A DNA stretch of 64,000 bases. It comes from Rhodospirillales bacterium (GTDB lineage: Bacteria; Pseudomonadota; Alphaproteobacteria; Rhodospirillales; Defluviicoccaceae). The DNA lies in the NCBI GenBank assembly GCA_007695045.1, contig REEP01000052.1, positions 1-64,000 of the forward strand. Direction: 5' to 3'. The notes beneath the pieces were generated by a model. The model was given only the letters and a program-made list of their open reading frames with translations, was not told the DNA's origin and searched no databases. Shown piece by piece: positions 1 to 9,113 of this stretch. The translations under genes and the position numbers were made by a program. The stretch's first letter is position 1, and each line of letters starts with the position of its first letter.

Positions 1-185
1 ACGTGGCGCTGGCCGATGCCGCCCGGCGGGCGGAGGCCGTGGCGGCGGAGGTGGAGTTGCCGGAGAGTGCGCGGTTCCAGCGCGCCCGCGCCCTGGTCCG
101 CAACGCCCTCACCGAAGCCGGGATAGCCGAGGAAATCGACACCCTGGTAAACGACCTCCTGGACAGCCCGATGGCCGATCTTTGA
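1..185 (+). CDS. C-terminal end of an unidentified protein (5' partial)
   Basis: An open frame enters from the left edge and ends at a TGA at 183-185. About 60 residues are visible. They are Ala/Glu/Arg-rich and look alpha-helical, ending in an acidic hydrophobic tail (LLDSPMADL). A GTG at position 3 could serve as a start, but nothing upstream can be seen and the frame is still open, so this is more likely the tail of a longer gene. I recognise no domain. It is followed by 151 bp before tldD on the same strand, so it may or may not be cotranscribed with it. Confidence 0.45.
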   Translation, partial: VALADAARRAEAVAAEVELPESARFQRARALVRNALTEAGIAEEIDTLVNDLLDSPMADL

Positions 186-336
186 GTTCGGCGGGGTAGG
201 GCGGTCCGGCCGCCCCGGTGACTCCGCAGGCGGTACGCAGACCGTCGACAGCGGCTGTGCCGATCGCCATATCCCAAGTCGTGCTGTTGAGAGGCTTTGC
301 CCTGCGGGGCAGCTTAGGGAAATCCGGAGAAACGCA

Positions 337-1770
337 TTGAGCGACCTTGTGACCGCCGAGGACCTGTTCTTCAACCGCGCCGGGCTTGACCGGTCCCGCG
401 TCGACGGCGTGGTGGATAACGCGCTGGCCGGTTGTGACGACGGCGAACTGTTCCTGGAGTACTGCCAGTCGGAGAGTTTGATGTTCGACGATGGCCGGCT
501 CAAGACCGCCAGCTTCGACACCGCCCAGGGCTTCGGGCTCCGCGCCGTGGCGGCGGAGGCCACCGGCTATGCCCACGCGTCCGCCCTGGATGAGGAGGCG
601 ATCCGGCGGGCTGCTGCCACCGTTCAGGCGGTCCGGGCCGGCGCCGGCGGGACGTTCATGGAGCCGCCGGCCGGCACCAACCGGCAGTTTTATGCCGATG
701 ACAACCCGCTGGCGCTGACCGACTTCGCCGTCAAGGTGAAGCTGCTGGCGGACATCGATGCCTATGCCCGCGGGCGCGATGCCCGTGTCCGTCAGGTTTC
801 CGCCTCGCTGACGGGGGAATGGCAGGTGGTGGAGATCCTGCGACCCGGCCAGGACCCGGTGGCGGACATCCGGCCGCTGGTGCGTCTCAACGTGTCGGTG
901 GTGGTGGAACAGCACGGCCGGCGGGAAGCCGGTTCTCATGGTACCGGCGGCCGGGTCACCTATGCCCGCTATCTGGAGCCGGAGACGTGGCAGGCGGCGG
1001 TGGACGAAGCGTTGCGCCAAGCGCTCGTCAACCTCGAGTCGGTGGCGACCCCGGCCGGGGAGATGGTCGTGGTGCTGGGCGCCGGCTGGCCCGGCATTTT
1101 GCTGCACGAGGCCATCGGCCACGGCCTGGAAGGCGACTTCAACCGCAAGCGCACGTCGGCGTTCGCCGGGTTGATGGGGCAGCGGGTGGCCGCCCCCGGC
1201 GTCACCGTGGTGGACGACGGCACCCTGCCCGACCGCCGCGGCTCCCTCACCGTCGACGACGAGGGCAGCCCCACGGAGCGCACGGTGCTGATCGAGGACG
1301 GCATCCTGGTTGGCTACATGCAGGACCGGATGAATGCCCGGCTGATGGGGCAGCGCCCCACCGGCAACGGCCGCCGCCAGAGCTTTGCCCATCCACCTAT
1401 GCCGCGCATGACCAACACCCTGATGCTGGGCGGTCAGCACGATCCGGCGGAGATCCTGGCCTCGGTGGAGAACGGGCTTTATGCGGTGTCGTTCGGCGGC
1501 GGTCAGGTGGACATCACCTCGGGCAAGTTCGTGTTCTCCTGCACGGAAGCCTATCGCATCGAGAAGGGTCGCAAAGGCGCGCCGGTGAAGGGCGCCACCC
1601 TGATCGGCAACGGCCCTGACGTGCTGACCAAGGTTGCCATGGTGGGCAACGACATGGCGCTCGATCCCGGCATCGGCACCTGCGGCAAGGAAGGGCAGGG
1701 CGTGCCCGTTGGGGTGGGCCAGCCGACTTTGCGGATCGACGGCCTGACCGTCGGCGGCACCGCGCTTTAG
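337..1770 (+). CDS. tldD: Metalloprotease TldD
   Basis: Zinc metallopeptidase of the TldD/PmbA (U62) family. In characterised systems TldD pairs with TldE/PmbA to trim unfolded or leader peptides, for example in microcin maturation and antitoxin turnover. The 477-residue length is normal for TldD. The metal motif HEAIGH is at residues 257-262, and the Gly-rich C-terminal stretches typical of the family are present. The start is a TTG at 337 preceded by a GGAGA Shine-Dalgarno at 326-330; no in-frame ATG gives the full N-terminus. The partner gene tldE/pmbA is not in this window. It converges on gshA with only 18 bp between the stops. Confidence 0.93.
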   Translation: MSDLVTAEDLFFNRAGLDRSRVDGVVDNALAGCDDGELFLEYCQSESLMFDDGRLKTASFDTAQGFGLRAVAAEATGYAHASALDEEAIRRAAATVQAVRAGAGGTFMEPPAGTNRQFYADDNPLALTDFAVKVKLLADIDAYARGRDARVRQVSASLTGEWQVVEILRPGQDPVADIRPLVRLNVSVVVEQHGRREAGSHGTGGRVTYARYLEPETWQAAVDEALRQALVNLESVATPAGEMVVVLGAGWPGILLHEAIGHGLEGDFNRKRTSAFAGLMGQRVAAPGVTVVDDGTLPDRRGSLTVDDEGSPTERTVLIEDGILVGYMQDRMNARLMGQRPTGNGRRQSFAHPPMPRMTNTLMLGGQHDPAEILASVENGLYAVSFGGGQVDITSGKFVFSCTEAYRIEKGRKGAPVKGATLIGNGPDVLTKVAMVGNDMALDPGIGTCGKEGQGVPVGVGQPTLRIDGLTVGGTAL

Positions 1771-1788
1771 AGAACGGCGCATCCGTAT

Positions 1789-3159
1789 TCAGTACGCGTA
1801 CTCCCGGAACATAGGGTCGACCGAGCCGCGCCATCGCCGGCTGTAGGCGGCAAGAAGTTCCTCCGCCGGGGTGAACCGGCTCTCGGCAATGCGGAACATG
1901 GGGATCAAATACTTGGCCTCGCTCTGGCCGAGGCCGTCGGTGACGCCCCGTCGCTCCAATCCGTTCCGGGCGATTTCCAGCGCGGCAAGCGCGAGATCGG
2001 CGACGGTGCCGCCGCGGAAGCTGGCCGAGAGAGCCAAGCGCGGCACGTCCCGGGCCAGCGCGAGGCGTTCCTCCTCGGTCCAGTCGGCGATCAGATCGGC
2101 CGCCTCCCGGCGGGCCTGGTCGTCATAGAGCAGCCCCGTCCACAATGCCGGCAAGGCGCACAGCCGGGCCCACGGGCCGCCGTCAGCCCCGCGCATTTCC
2201 AGAAACCGCTTCAGCCGCACCTCGGGGAACAGGGTGGTCAGGTGATTGTCCCAGTCGGCGAGGGTCGGGTATGCCCCGGGCAGCCCGGGCAGGCGCCCGG
2301 CCAGGAAGTCCCGGAACGACTGCCCGCCGACGTCGATGTAGTGGCCCTGTCGGTAGACGAAGTACATCGGCACGTCCAAGGCATAATCGACGTAGCGTTC
2401 GAAGCCGAAGCCGTCCTCGAACACGAAGCCGGGAACGCCGGTGCGGTCCGGGTCCACGTCGGTCCAGACATGGGCCCGGTAACTGAGGTAGCCGGTGGGC
2501 CGGCCCTCCTTGAATGGTGAGTTGGCGAACAGGGCGGTGGCCACCGGCTGCAGGGCAAGGCCGATACGGAACATCTCCGCCATCGTCGCCTCGCTGTCGA
2601 AGTCCAGGTTCACCTGCACGGTGCAGGTGGCCTGCATCATCTCCAGCCCGAGACGCCCCCGGGTCGGCATGTAGCGGCGCATGATGGCGTAGCGGCCCTT
2701 GGGCATCCACGGCATCTCGGCCAGCGGCCACTTGGGATGGTAGCCGACGCCGAGAAAGCCGATGCCGAAGGCGGCGCCAATGGTCTTGACCTGGTCCAGA
2801 TGCCGGGACACCTCGCCGCAGGTCTGGTGCACGTCGGCAAGCGGGGCGCCCGAGAGCTCGACCTGACCGGCCGGTTCCAGGGTGATGGAGCAGCCGGCAT
2901 CGTCCTTGAGAGCCAATGGCAATCCACCTTCGCGCACCGGTTCCCAGCCGAAGCCAGCCGCCAACTGTTCTAAAATGGTGCGGATGCCGGGATCGCCGTC
3001 ATACGGCAGCGGGCGCAGATCATCCAGGCGGTAGGCGAATTTCTCGTGCTCGGTGCCGATCCGCCAGTCTTGCTTCGGCTTGCAGCCGCCGGCCAGATGT
3101 TCGACCAGCGTTCGGCGGTCGGTGATCGGCTCGCCGAAAGTTTCTTCGGCACCGGACAT
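1789..3159 (-). CDS. gshA: Glutamate-cysteine ligase, plant/alphaproteobacterial GCS2 type
   Basis: Catalyses the ATP-dependent joining of glutamate and cysteine, the first step of glutathione synthesis, in the cytoplasm. The sequence begins with the characteristic GTEHEKF block (residues about 36-42) and contains further family blocks such as [11 protein letters not shown] and CTVQVNLDF. The 456-residue length matches the plant/alphaproteobacterial form rather than the E. coli form. The ATG at 3159 is chosen because the upstream open frame would run back into rsmE; from 3159 the gene lies 11 bp after the rsmE stop. It therefore probably forms a two-gene unit with rsmE, an arrangement I know from other alphaproteobacteria. 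Confidence 0.93.
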   Translation of the reverse strand: MSGAEETFGEPITDRRTLVEHLAGGCKPKQDWRIGTEHEKFAYRLDDLRPLPYDGDPGIRTILEQLAAGFGWEPVREGGLPLALKDDAGCSITLEPAGQVELSGAPLADVHQTCGEVSRHLDQVKTIGAAFGIGFLGVGYHPKWPLAEMPWMPKGRYAIMRRYMPTRGRLGLEMMQATCTVQVNLDFDSEATMAEMFRIGLALQPVATALFANSPFKEGRPTGYLSYRAHVWTDVDPDRTGVPGFVFEDGFGFERYVDYALDVPMYFVYRQGHYIDVGGQSFRDFLAGRLPGLPGAYPTLADWDNHLTTLFPEVRLKRFLEMRGADGGPWARLCALPALWTGLLYDDQARREAADLIADWTEEERLALARDVPRLALSASFRGGTVADLALAALEIARNGLERRGVTDGLGQSEAKYLIPMFRIAESRFTPAEELLAAYSRRWRGSVDPMFREYAY

Positions 3160-3170
3160 GACGCGGCCCC

Positions 3171-3968
3171 CTATCCCGGATCTCGCACGGTCGGCGGCCG
3201 GCTGCCGTCGCCGGCCAGCATCTGCCAGCCGACGATGCCGGCCAGCGCCGCCGTTTCGGCGCGGAGAATGCGCGGACCCAGGGTGACGGAGCAAGCACCA
3301 CGAACGCGTTTCAGCAAAGGCCCGATCTCGCCCGGTGCCCAGCCGCCTTCGGGCCCCACCAGCAGTCCGGGAGGCTTACAGTTGGAAACCGGAAGTGTGG
3401 ACAGGACCTCGGCCAAGGGGCTTCCGCCCCGCTCGTCGAGGATCAGCAGGGCCCGGTCGGCAGGCCAGCACCCGGCCAGATCGGTCAGGTGTACCGGTGC
3501 GGCGATCTCAGGCACTGTCAGGCGACGACATTGCTCCGCTGCAGCGACGGCGTTGGCCACGAGCCGGTCGGTGTTGATCCGTTCGGCCGCGGTGTGGGCG
3601 GAAAACACCGGCCACAGGCGGGTGACCCCCAATTCCGTCGCTTTCTCGGCGATGAAGTCGACCCCGGTTTTCTTGATCGGGGCGAACAGAAGCCACGGGC
3701 CATCCTCCGGCTGCTGGGGCCGGAGTTGCGCCTCCAGAGCGAGGATACAGGCGTCGCGGCCAGCCTCGACGATCGATGCCGTCCATTCGCCGTTGCGGCC
3801 GTTGAACAGGGCCACCCGGTCGCCGATGCCAAGGCGCAGGACCTTCAGCAGGTGGCGCGCTTGCCCTGGTGTGGCCGCGACTCGTGCCCCGGTTACAAGC
3901 GCATCCGGAACGTAGAGCCGCGTTTTCGGCAGGTATTTCGGTAGGCCCTTGGGCGGCATGGGACACAT
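3171..3968 (-). CDS. rsmE: 16S rRNA (uracil1498-N3)-methyltransferase RsmE
   Basis: SAM-dependent SPOUT methyltransferase that methylates N3 of U1498 in 16S rRNA. The protein is 265 residues with an N-terminal PUA-like part ([12 protein letters not shown]) and a C-terminal SPOUT knot seen as [14 protein letters not shown] followed by [13 protein letters not shown], the SAM-binding signature of RsmE. Start ATG at 3968 has a GGAAAG about 10 bp upstream; a second ATG at 3959 is possible and would remove only three residues. It is transcribed first in a probable operon with gshA and is divergent from ubiA, with about 48 bp between the starts. Confidence 0.93.
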   Translation of the reverse strand: MCPMPPKGLPKYLPKTRLYVPDALVTGARVAATPGQARHLLKVLRLGIGDRVALFNGRNGEWTASIVEAGRDACILALEAQLRPQQPEDGPWLLFAPIKKTGVDFIAEKATELGVTRLWPVFSAHTAAERINTDRLVANAVAAAEQCRRLTVPEIAAPVHLTDLAGCWPADRALLILDERGGSPLAEVLSTLPVSNCKPPGLLVGPEGGWAPGEIGPLLKRVRGACSVTLGPRILRAETAALAGIVGWQMLAGDGSRPPTVRDPG

Positions 3969-4016
3969 GGTCTAGAGTCTTTCCGGCAGGCGGGACTGTT
4001 CCATAGCCGAGGACGC

Positions 4017-4943
4017 ATGCCGGAATCGAGGACAAGAGATCTGTCGGCCAGCGACATGCCGACCGCAAGCTGGATCGACCGGATCGCTCCGGCGGGTGCG
4101 CGGCCCTATCTCCGGCTCGCCCGCATCGACCGCCCCATCGGCACTTGGCTGCTGCTGCTGCCGTGCTGGTGGAGCGTTGCCTTGGCCTCTCCGGGCTGGC
4201 CGGACCCGGCGCTGCTGCTGCTGTTCGCCGTGGGCGCCCTGGTGATGCGCGGTGCCGGTTGCACTGTCAACGACATCGCCGACCGGGAGTTCGACGCCAA
4301 GGTCGCCCGCACCGCCTCCCGGCCACTGCCGAGCGGTGCGGTCAGCGTCCGTCAGGCACTGGTTTTCCTGACCCTTCTGCTGGCCATCGGCCTCCTTGTG
4401 TTGCTGCAGTTCAATCCGTTTGCCATTGCCGTGGGGGCCGTGTCCCTGCTGCTCGTGGTACCCTATCCCTTCATGAAGCGGATCACGTGGTGGCCGCAGC
4501 TCTGGCTGGGGCTGACCTTCAATTGGGGTGCGCTATTGGGCTGGGCGGCGGTGCGCGGCGACCTGTCGCTCGCGCCGGTCGTGCTCTACAGTGCCGGGGT
4601 CTTCTGGACTCTCGGCTACGACACCATCTACGCGCACCAGGACAAAGCGGACGACGTGCTGATCGGCGTCAAGTCAACGGCACTCCGGCTCGGCGCGGCG
4701 ACCCGTCCATGGCTTGCCGTCTTCTATGGCCTGACCGTGGCGCTGGCAGGAGTTGCAGGTGGGCTCGCCGGACTGGCCTGGCCATACTTCGCGGCCTTGG
4801 CTGCGGCGGCGGTCCATTTCGCTTGGCAGGTCAAGCGGGTGGATATCGACAACCCCGGCAACTGTCTCGCCGTGTTCAAGAGCAACCGGGATGTCGGTCT
4901 GATGATATTTGCCGGCGCTGTCGCCGGTTCGGCTCTGGCCTGA
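4017..4943 (+). CDS. ubiA: 4-hydroxybenzoate polyprenyltransferase
   Basis: Integral membrane prenyltransferase that attaches the polyprenyl tail to 4-hydroxybenzoate in ubiquinone biosynthesis. The first Asp-rich Mg-diphosphate motif NDIADREFD is at residues 85-93 and the second is YDTIYAHQDKADD in the middle of the protein. Multiple hydrophobic helices span the sequence. The 308-residue length is normal for alphaproteobacterial UbiA, with a short hydrophilic N-terminus. Start ATG 4017 follows a GAGG at close spacing; ATG 4053 is an alternative. A hairpin candidate lies just past the stop. Confidence 0.94.
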   Translation: MPESRTRDLSASDMPTASWIDRIAPAGARPYLRLARIDRPIGTWLLLLPCWWSVALASPGWPDPALLLLFAVGALVMRGAGCTVNDIADREFDAKVARTASRPLPSGAVSVRQALVFLTLLLAIGLLVLLQFNPFAIAVGAVSLLLVVPYPFMKRITWWPQLWLGLTFNWGALLGWAAVRGDLSLAPVVLYSAGVFWTLGYDTIYAHQDKADDVLIGVKSTALRLGAATRPWLAVFYGLTVALAGVAGGLAGLAWPYFAALAAAAVHFAWQVKRVDIDNPGNCLAVFKSNRDVGLMIFAGAVAGSALA

Positions 4944-4958
4944 TCCCGTTCCTGCGGA

Positions 4959-4994
4959 CAGGTGCCTGCCGTCGCGTCAAGGACGGCCCACCTG
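4959..4994. terminator. Stem-loop between convergent ubiA and META-lipoprotein genes
   Basis: Two nested inverted arms are visible: CAGGTG (4959-4964) pairs with CACCTG (4989-4994), and GCCGTC (4968-4973) pairs with GACGGC (4982-4987), around an 8-nt loop with a small internal bulge. It sits in the 59-bp gap between two convergent stops, so it could serve both directions. There is no T-run, so rho-independent activity is uncertain. Confidence 0.45.
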
Positions 4995-5002
4995 CCATTG
5001 GT

Positions 5003-5482
5003 TCACATGCTGCCGGCCGGGCACAGGCGGATCAGCACGGCACCGCTGTCATCGCCAAGGTACAGGCAGTCGTCCGCGTTGATGGTCCAGGTTGCCGCAT
5101 CTTCCAGGGCGGCCAAGAATCGCTGTTCCTGGTCCATCACCTCGGGTGCGCACGCCCGTCGGCTGGACCCGAGAGGCCCAATGGCGATACGCGCGCCCGT
5201 CACCGTCCACGGCCCGAAGTAGCGGTTGCATCCGGTATCGCCGACGACCCGGTCGGGACTTTCGAACAGCAGCGTGGATTGCGGCCGGTCCATCACCGCA
5301 CTGCCGTCGATTTCGCGGGCGATCCACTCGGGGCCGATGAGTGCCTCCGGGGCGGGGGCCGGCTCTGACCCGGCGCAAGCAACCAGGATCAGGCAGCCGG
5401 CGGCGAACAACAACAAAGGGTGCGCACGGCAGTAGGCGCCCGACACTGCACCCGAGACGGTCGCCAAGCGATCACGTGTCAT
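5003..5482 (-). CDS. META/HslJ-domain lipoprotein
   Basis: Predicted outer-membrane or periplasmic lipoprotein with a single META domain, related in fold to the heat-shock-associated protein HslJ. From the ATG at 5482 the 159-residue product has a basic N-terminus, a hydrophobic core and a lipobox-like LVAC, giving a lipidated Cys after about 35 residues. The META domain follows, with GDTGCNRYFGPW and a later EQRFLAAL segment. ATG 5482 is preferred over the longer frame because it places the signal peptide normally and has a G-rich stretch upstream. Function of META lipoproteins is poorly known. rimI ends 59 bp upstream on the same strand. Confidence 0.8.
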   Translation of the reverse strand: MTRDRLATVSGAVSGAYCRAHPLLLFAAGCLILVACAGSEPAPAPEALIGPEWIAREIDGSAVMDRPQSTLLFESPDRVVGDTGCNRYFGPWTVTGARIAIGPLGSSRRACAPEVMDQEQRFLAALEDAATWTINADDCLYLGDDSGAVLIRLCPAGSM

Positions 5483-5541
5483 GACTGGTGGCCCCCCCTT
5501 CCCTGTCCGCCAGGATGGCGACGTAAAAATCGCCGGGAAGC

Positions 5542-6066
5542 TTAGCCGTCTCCTGATTGCGGCACCAGAGCGCATGCAAGGATCAGCGCATCAGTGCTCG
5601 CTCCGCCGGCCGCATTATAGTAACGGCGCCGCTGTCCTACGGTGGTGAAGCCGCACGTTGTGTAGAGCGCTCGCGCGGCCGCGTTGTCGGTCGCCACTTC
5701 CAAGACCATGCGCCGGGCATCCTGGGCTGCGGCCAGTGCCAAGCCTCGGCGCAGCAGCGCGCGCCCGAGGCCGGATCGGCGATGCCGCGGCGGCACGCCC
5801 AGAGTCAGAATTTCGGCTTCCCCAGCGACGGCTTGGCACAGAAGGAACCCCGCAGGAAACCGCTCCACACATGCGATCAGGGCGAAGCTTCCGGACATCG
5901 ACAGCAGGCGGGCGACGGCAGTCGGTGCCCAGGGATCATCGAAGCATTGTTCGTGCAGGGCCGCGATAACAGCCGCATGGGCTGGCCCCAACGGGCCATC
6001 GATGGTCACCCCGACACCCTGCGTGCCGGATTTGGACGTGGGGCTCAGGTCCGAAGGGTCGGTCAT
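5542..6066 (-). CDS. rimI: Ribosomal-protein-alanine N-acetyltransferase (RimI-type GNAT)
   Basis: GNAT-fold acetyltransferase; RimI acetylates the N-terminal alanine of ribosomal protein bS18. The acetyl-CoA-binding pyrophosphate loop is visible as RHRRSGLGRALL, followed by the RimI-typical segment LEVATDNAAARALYTTCGF and RRRYY. The start is taken as ATG 6066, which overlaps the tsaB stop by one base (TGATG), giving 174 residues with a somewhat long polar N-terminus. Coupling with tsaB is a common bacterial arrangement and supports the RimI assignment. Confidence 0.9.
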   Translation of the reverse strand: MTDPSDLSPTSKSGTQGVGVTIDGPLGPAHAAVIAALHEQCFDDPWAPTAVARLLSMSGSFALIACVERFPAGFLLCQAVAGEAEILTLGVPPRHRRSGLGRALLRRGLALAAAQDARRMVLEVATDNAAARALYTTCGFTTVGQRRRYYNAAGGASTDALILACALVPQSGDG

Positions 6067-6812
6067 CAACGCTGCCGGCACGATGCTGGGGCCGGTGTCG
6101 CCTGAGGCGGGCGCAGATAGACGGGAGCGGGTTTGGCGGGGAAGCGCGCGCCGGCAAGCCACCGCCGTGCAGCCACCGCCGCGACGTTCACGGCCCCGGC
6201 GTGGTCGGTGCCAGCCACGAACCGTACCGCGCGACCGGCTTTGCGAAGCCTTGAAGCCACGTCTTCCGCGGCGTCGCCGGCCACCGTGATCGGACCCTGA
6301 GGCAAGATTTCCGCCAGCGCCGTCGCTGGCAGGGCTGTCGGCGTCCCGCCGTCAGCCTGTGCCGGTCCAAATAGCTGGACATACAGGTCCCCCCGCCGCG
6401 TATCCATGGCGACCAGGAGCGGCCGGTTTCCGCGCTGTTCGATCGGGACGCCTTCGGCCACTGCTTCGAGCGTGCCGATCCCGGCGCAGGGTCGGTTGGC
6501 GGCAAGCGCCATGCCTCTCGCGGCGGCGAGGCCCACACGGACACCGGTGAAAGCGCCGGGGCCCACCCCGACGGCAAAGAGGTCGATGGCAGCCGCATCG
6601 AGCCCGGCTTGCTCCAGTACCTGAATGACCATCGGCATCAATGCCTCGGCGTGGCCGCGCACCATTGCCTTGGAGGCGTGAGCGGATACGATTGCGTGCC
6701 GTCGGACCGCAACGGAGCAGGTGGCGGCAGCGGTCTCAATGGCCAGAATCGTCGGTTCTGACGGGATGGAACAAACTCCTGCGGAGGGATGGTTTCGTGC
6801 ATTGCTGGGCAT
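6066..6812 (-). CDS. tsaB: tRNA threonylcarbamoyladenosine biosynthesis protein TsaB
   Basis: Non-catalytic ASKHA-fold partner of TsaD in t6A37 tRNA modification. The core begins with ILAIETAAATCSVAV and contains the TsaB signatures FAVGVGPGAFTGVRVGLA and MDTRRGDLYVQLF. Length from ATG 6812 is 248 residues. About 20 residues precede the conserved core, and this start has only a weak Shine-Dalgarno. An AGGAG at 6776-6782 sits close to the conserved core but no standard in-frame start follows it, so the start is uncertain. Cotranscribed with rimI by a one-base overlap. Confidence 0.9.
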   Translation of the reverse strand: MPSNARNHPSAGVCSIPSEPTILAIETAAATCSVAVRRHAIVSAHASKAMVRGHAEALMPMVIQVLEQAGLDAAAIDLFAVGVGPGAFTGVRVGLAAARGMALAANRPCAGIGTLEAVAEGVPIEQRGNRPLLVAMDTRRGDLYVQLFGPAQADGGTPTALPATALAEILPQGPITVAGDAAEDVASRLRKAGRAVRFVAGTDHAGAVNVAAVAARRWLAGARFPAKPAPVYLRPPQATPAPASCRQR

Positions 6813-6969
6813 GCGGAGTCGCTTTCGGCTTCAGCGTCTATATATAGCATGGACAGTGGGGCAGCGTCGGGGGATGCTGGCAAGCGGCTACGAAGCGATC
6901 GACCCGCGTGTCGGCGCTGGCCAACTCATGCCCCGCTAGGGACTTTTTTTACGATTGACGGATTGAGCG

Positions 6970-8367
6970 ATGGTTCATCTGGAACCCTTGAAGATTTCTG
7001 GCCGTGAAGTGCTTCCTATTGTCGAAGGCGGCAAGGGGGTGTCGGTGTCCAATGGCGTCAGCTGCGGGGCATTTGCCGCGGCCGGCTGCGTCGGGACGTT
7101 CTCCGGCGTCAATGCCGATACCGTCGATGAGAATGGCCGGGCCGTACCTCAGGTCTATCACGGCCGGACCCGTCGGGAACGCTACGAGGAACTGGTGGCT
7201 TACGCCATCCAGGGCGGCATCAGCCAGGCGCAGATTGCCCACGAAATGTCGGGCGGGCGCGGCCGGATCCACATGAACGTTCTCTGGGAGGCCGCGGCGA
7301 CCTCGCGCATTCTGCACGGCATTCTGGAAGGGGCCAAGGGGCTGATCCATGGGGTCACCTGCGGCGCCGGCATGCCCTATCGGATTGCGGAGATCGCCGC
7401 CCAATACGGCATCCATTACTATCCGATCATTTCCTCGGCACGCGCCTTTCGTGCCCTGTGGAAGCGCTCATATCACAAGTACGCCGGCCTCCTGGGGGGC
7501 GTGGTCTACGAGGATCCGTGGCTGGCCGGCGGCCACAACGGTCTCAGCAACTCCGAGGATCCCGGCCGACCCGAACGTCCTTACGAGCGGGTGCGCGACG
7601 TCCGCCGGCAGATGCTGGACTGCGGCCTCAACGGCACGCCCATCTTCATGGCGGGCGGCGTGTGGTGCTTGCGAGAATGGGCCGACTGGATCGGCAATCC
7701 GGAACTCGGACCGATCGCGTTTCAGTTCGGAACACGCCCGGTGGTGACGCAGGAAAGTCCGATATCGGACGAGTGGAAGCAGCGGCTGCTGACGCTCAAG
7801 GAAGGCGACGTATTCCTGAACCGCTTCAGTCCGACCGGGTTCTACTCTTCGGCGGTTCGCAACGACTTTCTCAACGAGCTTGCTGCGCGCAATGAGCGAC
7901 AGATTGCCTATACGCGCGACCCTGTCGGCGAACACGTGGTGCCGCTGGCGATCGGGGCTCGCAACCGTATCGTCTACGTCACCGCGGCCGACAAGCTCCG
8001 CGCTGATCGGTGGACCGAGGACGGCCACAGCGAAGCCATGAAGACACCGGACAGCACCCTGATCTTCGTCTCGCCAGCGACGTCCCAGGAGATCCGGAGC
8101 GATCAGCAGGCCTGCATGGGGTGCCTCAGCGCCTGCCGGTTCAGCAACTGGGCCGAAACGGACGTCGGTACCACGGGCCGCCTCGCCGATCCCCGCTCAT
8201 TCTGCATCCAGAAGACACTGCAATCCATCGCCCATGGCGGCAATATCGACAGCAACCTCATGTTTGCGGGCCACAATGCCTACCGGTTTGCCTCCGACCC
8301 GTTCTACAGCAACGGTTTCGTCCCCACGGTCCGGCAGCTGGTGGACCGTATCGTCACCGGCGACTGA
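6970..8367 (+). CDS. Nitronate monooxygenase-like FMN enzyme with C-terminal Cys motif
   Basis: TIM-barrel flavoprotein of the nitronate monooxygenase/2-nitropropane dioxygenase superfamily. Seen in the sequence: an N-terminal barrel start (VEGGKGVSVSNGVSCGAF), the HGVTCGAGMPYR block near residues 127-138, MAGGVWCLREW near 228-237 and FGTRPVVTQES near 253-263. At 465 residues it is longer than classical NMOs (about 330-360). The extra C-terminal third carries C382-x2-C385-x3-C389 and C412, a spacing resembling the 4Fe-4S ligands of 2,4-dienoyl-CoA reductase-type flavoenzymes. Fe-S binding is inference. It stands alone between tsaB (divergent) and phoB (convergent), and no substrate is indicated by its neighbours. 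Confidence 0.75.
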   Translation: MVHLEPLKISGREVLPIVEGGKGVSVSNGVSCGAFAAAGCVGTFSGVNADTVDENGRAVPQVYHGRTRRERYEELVAYAIQGGISQAQIAHEMSGGRGRIHMNVLWEAAATSRILHGILEGAKGLIHGVTCGAGMPYRIAEIAAQYGIHYYPIISSARAFRALWKRSYHKYAGLLGGVVYEDPWLAGGHNGLSNSEDPGRPERPYERVRDVRRQMLDCGLNGTPIFMAGGVWCLREWADWIGNPELGPIAFQFGTRPVVTQESPISDEWKQRLLTLKEGDVFLNRFSPTGFYSSAVRNDFLNELAARNERQIAYTRDPVGEHVVPLAIGARNRIVYVTAADKLRADRWTEDGHSEAMKTPDSTLIFVSPATSQEIRSDQQACMGCLSACRFSNWAETDVGTTGRLADPRSFCIQKTLQSIAHGGNIDSNLMFAGHNAYRFASDPFYSNGFVPTVRQLVDRIVTGD

Positions 8368-8411
8368 CGGGCTTTGGCTTCGCAGGGACAACATTACGCC
8401 CAGCGCAGGGC

Positions 8412-9113
8412 TCAGGCACCGGTGGCGTCCAGAGCATAGCCGGCACCCCGCACGGTGCGGATCACGTCGTTGTTGCCGTTCTCGTTGAGGGCCTTGCGCA
8501 GGCGTCGGATGTGCACGTCGACGGTGCGCAATTCCACATGGATATCCCGGCCCCAGACCTTGTCAAGCAGCTGTTCGCGGCTGAACACCCGGTCCGGCCG
8601 CTCCATGAACAGTTGCAGCAGACGGTATTCGGTGGGCCCGAGCCGCACCGGCTTTTCGCCACGTGTGACCCGATGCGCCGCCAGGTCCATCGTGATGTCG
8701 CCATACGACAGACGCTCTTCGGCCAGGGACGGCCGGGACCGACGTAGGACCGCCCGTACCCGCGCGATCAGTTCGCTCGGCGAGAACGGTTTGACCACGT
8801 AATCGTCGGCGCCGCTGTCCAGGCCGCGAATTCGATCCGCTTCCTCGCCGCGAGCGGTCAGGATGATCACCGGCAGGGACCGCGTTTCCGGCCGCTTGCG
8901 GAGCCGCTGGCAGACCGAGAGGCCGGACGCGCCGGGCAGCATCCAATCGAGCACCACCAAGTCGGGCATATTCTCGTCGACCGCGTCAAGCGCTTCCTCG
9001 CCGTCACGGGCCACGATCGGGTCAAATCCTTCTCGCGCAAAGTTATAATGAAGGATCTCTGCCTGTACCTCTTCATCCTCGACGATAAGAATGCGGGTCT
9101 TTATGACTTTCAT
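8412..9113 (-). CDS. phoB: Phosphate regulon response regulator PhoB
   Basis: OmpR-family response regulator that activates Pi-starvation genes. The receiver domain occupies residues 5-120 with the acidic pocket EDEE at 12-15, phospho-acceptor D56 in LVVLDWMLPG and the conserved Lys in DYVVKPFS. A winged-helix DNA-binding domain follows, ending VDVHIRRLRKAL...IRTVRGAGYAL. Length 233 residues is typical. Its ATG overlaps the phoU stop by 4 bp (ATGA), so the two are translationally coupled. The assignment as PhoB rather than another OmpR regulator rests on phoU and phoR next door. Confidence 0.93.
   Translation of the reverse strand: MKVIKTRILIVEDEEVQAEILHYNFAREGFDPIVARDGEEALDAVDENMPDLVVLDWMLPGASGLSVCQRLRKRPETRSLPVIILTARGEEADRIRGLDSGADDYVVKPFSPSELIARVRAVLRRSRPSLAEERLSYGDITMDLAAHRVTRGEKPVRLGPTEYRLLQLFMERPDRVFSREQLLDKVWGRDIHVELRTVDVHIRRLRKALNENGNNDVIRTVRGAGYALDATGA

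Noticed and set aside
109-1782. A 557-codon minus-strand open frame opposite tldD
   Set aside because: Mirror of tldD codon bias; the translation is His/Arg/Gly-rich without motifs, while tldD has its full HEAIGH domain.
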